From the NCBI GenBank assembly GCA_041583135.1, contig JBFHGJ010000148.1, positions 1 to 11,402 of the forward strand: a stretch of 11,402 nucleotides of DNA, in the 5' to 3' direction. Numbering within the stretch: the first letter of the stretch is position 1; each line of letters starts with the position of its first letter. The notes below the pieces were generated by a model that worked only from the letters and a program-made list of their open reading frames with translations, searched no databases and was not told where the DNA came from. Below are positions 1 through 9,500 of the stretch, piece after piece. This stretch comes from JABSOG01 sp041583135. Its GTDB lineage: Bacteria > Pseudomonadota > Gammaproteobacteria > Enterobacterales > Alteromonadaceae. The translations under genes were made by a program, and so were the position numbers.

Positions 1-1
1 A

Positions 2-106
2 ATACAGGACGCCTCTAAAAAATGGACAATGCCCATAAGAAATTGGAAAACGGCCTTAAATCGTTTTATGATTGAATTTGAAGACCGTTTAATTGATTAT
101 ATGTAA
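2..106 (+). CDS. IS256-family transposase, C-terminal fragment (5' part outside window)
   Basis: Frame 2 is open from the window edge to TAA at 104-106 and gives the last 34 residues of a transposase. The peptide contains KKWTMPIRNW followed by LNRFMIEFEDRL. This is the conserved C-terminal signature of IS256/mutator transposases, which cut and join element ends with a DDE catalytic core. The core lies upstream and cannot be judged here. The stop falls 5 bases before the element's terminal repeat, the normal spacing for this family, so the 3' end is intact. Whether the whole gene is functional is unknown. Confidence 0.92.
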   Translation: MQDASKKWTMPIRNWKTALNRFMIEFEDRLIDYM

Positions 107-110
107 AACA

Positions 111-139
111 GGCAGTTACACAGAATTATTTACAGGGTC
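111..139. repeat. IS256-family right terminal inverted repeat
   Basis: The 29 bases directly after the transposase stop read GGCAGTTACACAGAATTA and end in ACAGGGTC. Position next to the stop codon and the GACCCTGT outer end are typical of IS256-family termini. The matching left repeat is outside the window. Confidence 0.7.
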
Positions 140-163
140 GAATCTATCCGTTTTTGATCAACT

Positions 164-298
164 TTATCGGCAGTCGAATGTACTTGAGTGTTGCGGATCG
201 TTCGCAATTCCGATATCGCTGAAATCTTCTCTGCCCAGCCAACTAAATTCTACTATGACTTCGAAGGCAAATCATTGCCTCATACTCCTGACTTGAAT
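164..298 (+). pseudogene. Frameshifted relic resembling a TnsA-type endonuclease N-terminal domain
   Basis: One forward frame, open from 188 to TAG at 353-355, encodes SDIAEIFSAQP, then TKFYYDFEGK, then LPHTPDL. This order (acidic stretch, QP, aromatic/basic beta strand with a GK turn, then TPD) matches the central part of TnsA-like endonucleases, where the Asp of TPD is a catalytic metal ligand. A neighbouring frame just upstream (about 164-205) reads NVLECCGSF, which could correspond to the ESxLE region carrying the catalytic Glu, so a frameshift near 200 is implied. The Lys-containing strand that should follow TPD is absent. The 5' side is cut by the IS256 end. No start codon or ribosome site fits. 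Recognition is from the motif pattern only; chance resemblance is possible. Confidence 0.4.
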
Positions 299-454
299 TG
301 CAGTACTTCCGTTTCCATGACGGTTCTCATTTACAAACTAGCTCCAATTGAATAGAATTTACACTCTTCGAATTATGTCGCATAGGCTCAAGTATATGGA
401 AGTGGTTTGAGTTGATTTGATTTAATGTTTTTGATTGGAATGTAGGTACTAAAA
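299..454 (+). other. Leader region of the giant gene, non-coding
   Basis: This AT-rich stretch has no credible gene on either strand. It holds a weak sigma70-like promoter candidate (348-376), a run of TTGA repeats around 407-435, and the start region of the large gene. I see no riboswitch-like structure or strong operator palindrome. Confidence 0.5.
348..376 (+). promoter_or_regulatory. Candidate sigma70 promoter for the giant gene
   Basis: TTGAAT at 348-353 is separated by 17 bases from AATTAT at 371-376. Each hexamer matches four of six consensus bases. Transcription would start near 383 and leave a leader of about 70 bases. The region is AT-rich, so such matches arise easily by chance. 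Confidence 0.25.
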
Positions 455-457
455 TTG
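440..457 (+). promoter_or_regulatory. Start region: AGGT ribosome site, TTG start, upstream in-frame ATG-TAG
   Basis: The coding frame starts at TTG 455-457. AGGT at 444-447 sits seven bases before it and can serve as a modest Shine-Dalgarno sequence. In the same frame an ATG (440-442) is followed at once by TAG (443-445), so translation cannot begin there. The next in-frame ATG (497-499) would remove most of the signal peptide. TTG is therefore the best start. Confidence 0.55.
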
Positions 458-520
458 ACAATTTCTCGCTTACTCTTATTTATCGTTGCTTTTTTGATGG
501 TTTCATCCTCCAGTGCTGCA
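455..520 (+). other. Signal peptide of the giant protein
   Basis: Residues 1-22 have one Arg at position 5, a hydrophobic core LLLFIVAFLMV, and a small-residue end SSSSAA before Gln23, fitting signal peptidase I cleavage after Ala22. No Cys follows, so it is not a lipoprotein. This directs the protein through Sec to the periplasm and possibly beyond. Confidence 0.85.
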
Positions 521-3500
521 CAAAAGGAACCTTTTAAATTGCTACCGGGCAAGTTGACTTTTGCTGAAACGGATTCCGGAAAAACGGGGACGTCAGTCGA
601 AATAGGTAACCATATAACACCAATTTCTGTCGAAAAGCCCGAGGAACCATTGGAGTCTTCAGTTTCTTCTGCATCATTGGTTGCATCGGCGGTAACTGCT
701 GATTTGGTCAATGTCGATAATGCGCTTGGCGAGTTACTGTGGACTTTCAAAAAGGATTCTGGCGGCGTGATCGGACGTTCTGTAGGTGCTGATGGCACTT
801 TGTTTGTGTCAACAAGCGACCAGCTTTATGCGCTCACCCCAGACGGCAATCAAAAGTGGGAGTTTGTTGTCGATGAGCACAGCAACACTGACGACAATAT
901 TGTCACTTCTGTCGTTACAGCTGCCAATGGGGCCAATTATTTTGCGACAGCTAAAAACAAGATTTATGCTGTTAGTGCTCACAGTACCCTTCTGTGGATT
1001 TATGACGTTGGTGAGGAGGTGATCAATAATAGTCTCGTCACCGACAAATACAATCACTTATATTTCACAACTGAAAACGACACCTTGTACAAGTTGGATG
1101 CCCAAGGCAAGTTGCAATGGCAAAGAAATCACAGCAGTGCTACACAGCTTCATCCTGTGTTTGATGATGAAGGTACTATGTATCTGGGTGATGAAAACCA
1201 TAATTTAAATGCCATCTTGCCTGATGGTCGGGTCAAATGGTCGGTGCAATTGGGCACGACAGCCGTTATGCCGACAGTGACGGCGCAGGGCACCGTTTAT
1301 GTTGGGACCAGAAGGTCTCGTTTATATGCCATTTCGCCTGAGGGCAAAATCCAGTGGCAGTACAAATTTTTCTATGGTAATTCGGTGAGAACCGCACCTT
1401 TTGTCGGGCCTGACAACCGAGTGTATATCACTCATGAGGGAGACCTTTATACCTTTGATCTTAAAGGGAGTTTGCTGTGGAAGGCCGAAACCGAGTCGTT
1501 TGACACTTCTTCGCCTGTGATGGATCACAAGGGAAATCTTTATTACATCGGGACAGACAACCAATACAGCAATCACTACAAAAGATACCTCTATGCGGTT
1601 GGCAATGATGGTGCTTTGTTGTGGAGCCGTCATCTCGATTACGTCAATAATACCACCATTAAACCCATGATAAGCTCAGGTCAGCTGATTATCTCCCGTG
1701 GTTCCCTAGAGTCTTACAATTTATTGTCTGATGAGGTCAACCCAACCGTGGTGGATTTTGAAAGTGGTGATTTGTCACAGGCAGACTTTAGCTTGCAAGG
1801 GCAAAAATCATGGGTTGTTGGTACAGATAGTGCTATTGAAGGATTTAGCGTCTCAAGTCCGGACGGTATGGAGCATGGCCAGCACTCGACTTTGACCCTC
1901 ACCGGCAAAACCGGCAGTGGTTTTTTTCAATTTGACTATAAAGTGGAAAGTGAAGCCAATTTTGATAGTCTTGTTTTCTTTATCGATGGCAAACGCCACA
2001 AACAAATCTCGGGATTTGAACAAGGGCAGGTCCGTTTCTATCTCAAGCCGGGAGAGCACAGGTTTCAGTGGCGCTACATTAAAGACTCTCGCCTATCTGC
2101 AGGACAAGACCAGGTTCAGATAGACAATATTTCTATGCCCAAATGGGTTGATAGTGACGGTGATGGTATTACTGATGCACAAGACAACTGTCCAAATATC
2201 GCTAATCCGGCACAGCTCAATAACGATGGCGATTTTAACGGTGGTGATGCCTGTGACACTGACGATGACAACGATGGGGTTGAAGACCAACATGACCAGA
2301 TGCCTTTTGACGGCAACGAGTCTATAGATAGTGATGGTGACGGTATTGGTGACAATAGGGATACCGATGATGACAATGATGGAGTCACCGACAGTGAAGA
2401 CATATTCCCCTTAGATGCCTCTGAGTCTTATGACAGCGACGGAGATGGCATCGGCAACAATGCCGACGATGATGATGATAACGATGGCATGAGTGACAAC
2501 TGGGAGCTGGCCAATGGTTTGAATCCCGAAGACCCCGTTGACGCATTTATAGATGCGGACGGAGATGGTTATAGCAATATCTGGGAACTGTACGCCGGTA
2601 GCGATCCCAATGACAACTCTTCAGTACCGGATGCCGATGTTACTAATGATTGGCGCATACAGACCAATGAAGGGCGTTTGTCAGACTTAGCTATAGGCCA
2701 GGATGGCGTCATCTATGTCGGTGCGCAATCCGGTTTTCTTTATGCGATTAACCCTGATGGGACTCAACGGTGGCGCTTTGATGACTCATTACGTATCGGT
2801 AGCATTACTGAAAACCCTGTGGTTTCTAACCGAGGCGATATATATACCTATACTGACATCAATATAATCTATCACTTTAATGTCAAAGGGCAATTGGTGT
2901 GGTATTGGAACACTGAAGCGGAAGTGCTCCATAAACCTTTGGTAACTCCTGACAATCACTTGATCATCGCCATAGACAATAATTTGTGTCAATTGCCTGC
3001 CGATGGGTCTTTGGTTGATTGTGTGGAAATGGGCAGTACGATTACGGCGGCTCCTGTTGTTGACGCTCAAGGCACGATATATTTCGGCACCTCTGAGGGG
3101 CGATTGCATGCTTGGCATCAAGGTCGTGAGCAATGGCAGCTCACCTTAGGTCAACAGGCCCTGAACCTGGTGATCACAGACGATAACGGCAAGCTGGTTA
3201 TTGCGGCGGATGATGGTAAGTTATCCACTGTCAATACTGAGGGAGACTTGCTGTGGCAGTTTGACAGTGGCACCGATGTTACCTATCAGCCGATTATTGG
3301 CATCGACCAAAAGATTTACTTACGAGATGGCGAACACCGCTTGGTAGCTTTAGCTAGCGATGGTAGCTTGTTGTGGCGTTATGCTGTGCCCGCCGATCTG
3401 CAACAAAAGCCTCGTGGTCTACTGCAAGATAACAATGGCGTGATTTACCTGGCCGATGCAGCTCAAACCCTTCATGCCGTCAATGCCGATGGCACGAAAC

Positions 3501-6500
3501 GATGGCGATATCCGTTTGAAGCGGACATTACATCAGCGCCGTTGATGGACGAGAATAGCCGAATTTATATTGGCTTGTCCAATGGCGCTGTACATGCCCT
3601 GAAAGTCGACGAAGCAAGACCCGCGCCAAGCCCATGGCCGATGGCTGGCCAAAACGGTGCTCGTACTTCTCTAAAACCTACCGATAGTGATGGTGATGGC
3701 TTGCCTGATGGCTGGGAGATTCAATTTGGGCTGAATGAGAATCGAAATGACGCAAACCAGGATGCCGACAACGATGGCTACAGCAATGCTTTGGAATTTA
3801 AACACTTCAGCGATCCGAACAACCCTCACAATACGCCCGGTGTGCAGGGGATGCTTAAATGGCGGGTGACTACCAGCGGTAAAGTATACAGCAGCCCCGC
3901 GCAAGGGGACGATGGAACTCTATATGTTGGTAATGAAATTGGTTTTTTTAGTGCCATCAGCCCTCAAGGTGAGCTTAAATGGCGATATAGAGTCGGTGCC
4001 AGGATCACCAGTAGTCCGGCGATTGATATAAATGGTTCTATCTATTTTGGTTCTGCCAATGGCCATCTGTATGCACTTAACCGTCAGGGGGAATTGCTCT
4101 GGGCTTTTGATACTAAAGGTTCAATTATTGCCAGTCCATCAGTCGCGCCTGATGGCACCATATACATTGGCAATAGTGATGGCGTGGTCAGGGCGTTAAG
4201 TGACAATGGTGAGCAATTATGGCAAACATCACTTGAGGCTTCTACACATTTTAGTCCCGCCATCGGCCAAAACGGTCATATCTATGTTTCGACTTCTGAT
4301 GGTAAACTTCGGGCCCTTGATCAAGAAAATGGTGAGATTCAATGGACGATACAAACCGACGGCGATATTCGTTCGGCCATTTCTCTTGACCACAATGGCA
4401 ACATTTATGTTGGTTCCTATGATGGTTATATTTATTCCATAAACCCAGAGGGGAGCGTTAATTGGCGCTTTGCGACCAATGATAACAATCGTGTCGGTAG
4501 TGGTATTGCCATTGACAACAGTGGACGACTTTATTTTGCCGATGCTAAAGGTGTTATTTACTCGATTGACAGCAGCGGTGAGCCTTTGTGGCAATACCAA
4601 GCCAGCGGTTGGTTTGAGGCAACCCCAACCATCGACGACAAAGGCTTGATCTACTTTGCCAATGGTGACCGCAATGTTTTGGCCTTTGATGCTCGCGGTA
4701 ATCTTAAGTGGACCCACAGACTCTGGGGTTACATTTGGAGTAGCCCTGTTCTTGATGATGGCGTGATTTATGTAGGCAGTAGCGATGGACACTTTTATGC
4801 ACTCCATACCAACAGTGGAGGTATGGATCACAGCGCCCCTTGGCCCATGTTTGCCAACAACCGACGTCACACTGGCTATATCCTTGAGACTAATGCCGAT
4901 AATGATGGTGACGGCGTACCGGACAGTCAAGACAACTGTCCGTCAATCAGTAATCCAGACCAGCTTAACAGTGACGGTAAGGACGATGGCGGTGACGCCT
5001 GTGATAGCGACGATGACGATGACTTGATGCCTGACATTTGGGAGGTTGAAAACGGCCTTGACCCTCTCGACCCGACCGATACTGATGAAGACATTGATAA
5101 TGATGGTGTGGCCAACTATCTTGAATATCTTGCCGGTACCGCTGCCAACTCAAGCAATGAGCGGCCGCAAGTAGGCAGCAAAGCGCTGGAAGTGAAAGTT
5201 ACGTCGTCGACTAGTTACACAACATCCACTCCGGTCGTTGCCGAAGACGGCACCGTGTACGTGACCACCAATGCTGGTCTGACAGCATATGATCGCTACC
5301 TGAAATTTAAATGGCATTATGATGTTGCTGCAGAAGTGTCTGCCAGCCCTGTCATTGGTATTGACGGCACCATTTATTTTGGTGATCGCAGCGGTATGAT
5401 GCACGCCATAGATCCTTATGGTCAACTCAAGTGGAACTATCAAGCAGGAGAGCAAATATTCGGCTCAGCAGCCATTAATGCTTATGGGACTCTCTATTAT
5501 ACGGTGACAAATGGACAGTTGCTCGCCCAGGACCCCAATGGCAAACTGCTGTGGACTTATGCTATTTCACCGGGGTGGAACAGCGTTCCTGTCATTGACA
5601 GTGAGGGGGTTATCTACCTTAGCGATGAGATAAATCTGTTTCATGCTGTCAACCCGGATGGCACGCGGCGTTGGCAAGCATTGCTTGATTCGGGTAGTAG
5701 TTCACAGGCTGCTATCGCTTATGACGGTATGATTTATATCGGTAAGGAGGCTTTTGATCGCAATGGTCAGCGACGCTGGACTAATAGTGCGTCACTCATT
5801 GCCGGTGTTTTGGATAACCAGGGAAATTATTACGCTCAATCTTATCAGGGAGAGCTGTTTGCGCTGGACAAACAAGGTCAAACCTTGTGGCAAACATCCC
5901 TTGAAAGCAACAATAGGACTGGAATCTCGGGCAGTTGGCGGGTCCCCTTGTTAGGTGAAGGTGGTGAAATCTATTTCGTTACCCCAAATGGCTATTTATA
6001 CGCTATTGATCGACAGGGTCAGGTGTCTTGGTCATTGCGTGTCTATGGTGGAAACTTTAATGCTCCTGTGATGGGCAAAAACGGCTTGCTTTACTTATAC
6101 ACCTCTCATGGATCATTAATTGCGGTGTATGCTGACAGTCAAAAACCGTTAGATTCTCCTTGGCCAATGGTTGGTGCCAATTTCAATCATACCGGCATGA
6201 CTGAAGCGTTTGACCCAAGCATCGACAGCGATGAAGATAGTATTGCTGATGCCTTTGATAACTGCCCGCTGGTGGCGAATCCAAATCAAACCAATACCGA
6301 CCAAAGTCATGATGGTGGAGATGCCTGTGACAATGATGATGACAACGATGGCATTGAAGACAGTGAAGATCAATATCCTCAAGATCCAACTGAAGTGAGA
6401 GACAGCGATGGCGACGGCATTGCTGATAACCGTGATGACGATATTGACAACGATGGTGTTGCCAATCATCTCGATGCCATGCCTTTCGATGCGTCAGAAT

Positions 6501-9500
6501 ACAGTGATCATGACGGTGATGGTATAGGTGACAATGCCGACACTGATGATGATAACGATGGAATGGATGATCAATGGGAGCTACGCTACGGATTAAATCC
6601 GCTAAGCGCTGATGATCAAGATGGAGATCCTGATGGCGATGGTTATAGCAATATCGAAGAATTTCTGGCGGGCACTTCACCGCTTATTGCCAGTCAGGTT
6701 GTTCAAGCAGAGAACCTGACAAAATGGACTGTTGATTTGAACGCTGCCATCGAATCGAGTCCGGCAATAGCTCAAGATGGTACGGTTTATGTTGTTAACC
6801 AATCGGGCATTCTGTATGCCGTGTCTGGTGATGGCGAAGTTTTGTGGCATTATGGTTCAGACATTGCCACAAGTGCCAGCCCGACATTAGGCAATAGTGG
6901 GGCGATTTTTGTTGGTAACGGCAAAACGCTACAATCAGTTCAAACTGACGGACAAATGGCTTGGTCGTTACCACTTGGTGGGAAAGTCAATGGCGGCCCA
7001 GCTCAAGCCATAGATGGCTCTCTTTATGTAGCCAGTAGTGATGGCATGTTGACTGCCGTTTCTCAAGGTGGTGAAAAGTTGTGGGAGGTTGCAGACGTAA
7101 ACGGCGGAATGTCACGGCCTGCGATTGATGGCAACGGTGTGATATATATCGGCTCTAGTGACGGCTTGCTGGCAATTAATCCTGACGGCACGGAAAAATG
7201 GCGATTTGAAACCGGAAGCTATGTCAGAACCAACCCGGCGATCTCTGCCTCAGGAAACGTGGTTTTTGCCTCCAGCGATGGTCTGTACTATGCGGTTAAA
7301 CCAACCGGAGAACAAGCATGGTCCTATGATACTTCCGGTCACAGAGTGGGCAACCCGGTGATCACAGGGAAAGGCATCAGCTATTTCGTTGCAGATTATC
7401 ATTTGCATGCCCTTGATGGGAATGGCGAAGAAATTTGGAAAGTTAGAGTTGGCAATTCAAGGTCTACACCTGCTATAGGCGCCAACGGGGTTATCTACGT
7501 GGGCAGCGACAGCGATGGATTGAAGGCGTTCAATACCGATGGCAGTGAGCGCTTCGACCATCGAACGCTTTATGCTGATTATAACTCCGGTATCGCCATC
7601 ACTAATGATGGGCTGATTATTGCCGGTGATGAGTATGGTAACCTGCATGCTGTCAGCAGCAACAGTTATGGATATCCTTTAGAGGGCTGGCCAAGATTGG
7701 GCGCCAATAATAGTCAAACCGGAAACGTTGATGGCGGTCAGTTAGACAGAGACAATGATGGCGTTATTGATGGCCAAGACAATTGTCCGTTTATTCCTAA
7801 TGAGGAGCAAATCAACACAGATGGTGAACCGGATGGCGGTGATGCGTGTGATTTGGATGACGACAATGATCAAATGCCGGATACTTGGGAGTTAGAACAT
7901 GGTCTGAACCCGTTGGACGCAGCTGACGCAGGGCTAGACGCCGACGATGATGGATTTAGCAACCTGCGTGAGTTCCTTGAAGGCTTTGATCCAAATGATC
8001 CCAACTCAAGACCTGATGGCTATGGTGAAGTCAAATGGCAAATTGATATTGGCGCAAACCGTTATTCCAGCCCTGCTTTGGCCAATGACGGTACCTTGTA
8101 TGTCGGCTCTGAGTCAGACCATTTATATGCCATCGACAGTAAAAAAGGTGTGATCAAATGGCAGCATGACATAGGTGAAGATTTAAAATCTTCTCCAGCC
8201 ATCGCTCCCAACGGCAATATCCTGTTTAGCGTCGACAATCAAAAAGTTGTAGCGATAAACCAAGAGGGAGAAGCTGTATGGAGCACCAAGATAAACGACA
8301 AATCGGTCTTTGGCGGCAGTAATGATGTCTCTGTCTCAGCAGACGGCACCATTTACATGGGAGTCTATAGTGGTACCAATGGCAACCAAATGTTTTCTTT
8401 ATCAAGTTCCGGCGAAGTCAACTGGCAGTTCGATAGTGGAAAAGCCATTTGGAGCAGACCTTCCATAGACAAAAACGGCAACATCTATTTTGGTAACCGC
8501 GACAAGTTTATCGCATTAAATCCAAGTGGTGAACTGCTGTGGCAGTACGAATCTCAGTGGGGTTTTACTGGCACATCAGCTATTGCCGAAGACGGTACCA
8601 TTTATATCACTGAGGGCAACCTAGGCTTGACGACAGCATGGTTTACCGCTTTAACACCACAAGGTGAACTCAAGTGGCGTATTAAAATCGATTATATTGG
8701 CCGTACCACACCATTGATTGCTGCTGATGGGACTATCTATTTCGTGACAGAATCAGGCTATCTTTATGCCGTCGACCCTATAGGTTTCATTTTGTGGAAA
8801 TTTAATGCCATGGGCAAGTCTGTTACGGGTGTGCCTATCATTGGCTTGAATGGCCTAGTTTATATTTCCTCTGCGGACGGTATTTACGAACTCGACACTG
8901 CCGGTCGCGTCAATTGGCACTTGCCATTGGAGGGAGCCACTCATGCTTCTCCGGTTTTGGATAAGGATGGAATACTCTACGTCAGTAGTGGTGAGCAACT
9001 TGTTGCCATCTATACTGTTAGTAAAGGCGTTCAGGATGCTCCTTGGCCGATGCGTGGACAAAACCCAAGTCGTAATGGACAACAGCCTGTAGCAGGAGAA
9101 GACTCTGACGGCGATGGTATTGTTGACCGCTTTGACAATTGCCCGGATGTAGCAAATTTTGACCAGCTCAATACCGATGGCGTTGATGATGGCGGTGATG
9201 CTTGTGACGATGACGATGACAATGATGGTGTATTGGACCTTGATGATGTCTTTCCTTTGGATGCCACTGAATGGAGCGATAACGACATGGATGGAGTAGG
9301 TGACAACGCCGATTCAGATGATGACAACGACGGCATGTCGGATACTTGGGAATCGTTTTACGGATTAAATCCATTGGATAGTGCTGATGCCAATATCGAT
9401 AGTGATGGTGATGGTTATTCTAATCTTCAAGAATATAAAGCTGGCAGTGACCCGACAAATGCCCAGTCGACACCTGAAAATGTTCAGCAACTGAATCCAT

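Larger units (their letters stand above)
1..139 (+). mobile_element. Right end of an IS256-family insertion sequence
   Basis: The window opens inside an IS256-family (mutator-type) element. It holds the 3' end of the transposase gene (stop at 104-106), then a terminal segment at 111-139 that starts GGCAGTTACACAGAATTA and ends ACAGGGTC. Read from outside, the element would begin GACCCTGTAAATAATTCTG, which has the form I expect for IS256-family terminal repeats. The other end and the target duplication are outside the window, so the exact outer base is uncertain by a few nucleotides. Confidence 0.85.

Noticed and set aside
93..296. 67-codon plus-strand frame after the IS256-family end
   Set aside because: It starts within the transposase 3' end and crosses the terminal repeat; only a short part of it fits the TnsA-like relic, and no start signals are present.
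2116..2403. Ser- and Pro-rich minus-strand frames opposite the TSP3 blocks (also near 4927-5115 and 9031-9336)
   Set aside because: They come from reading GAT/GAC-rich acidic repeats backwards; each coincides with a calcium block.
4229..4930. 233-codon minus-strand open frame inside the giant gene
   Set aside because: It is the reverse of a propeller-coding stretch; its regular I/V/T/N pattern mirrors the repeated blade codons, and the plus-strand protein is clearly real.
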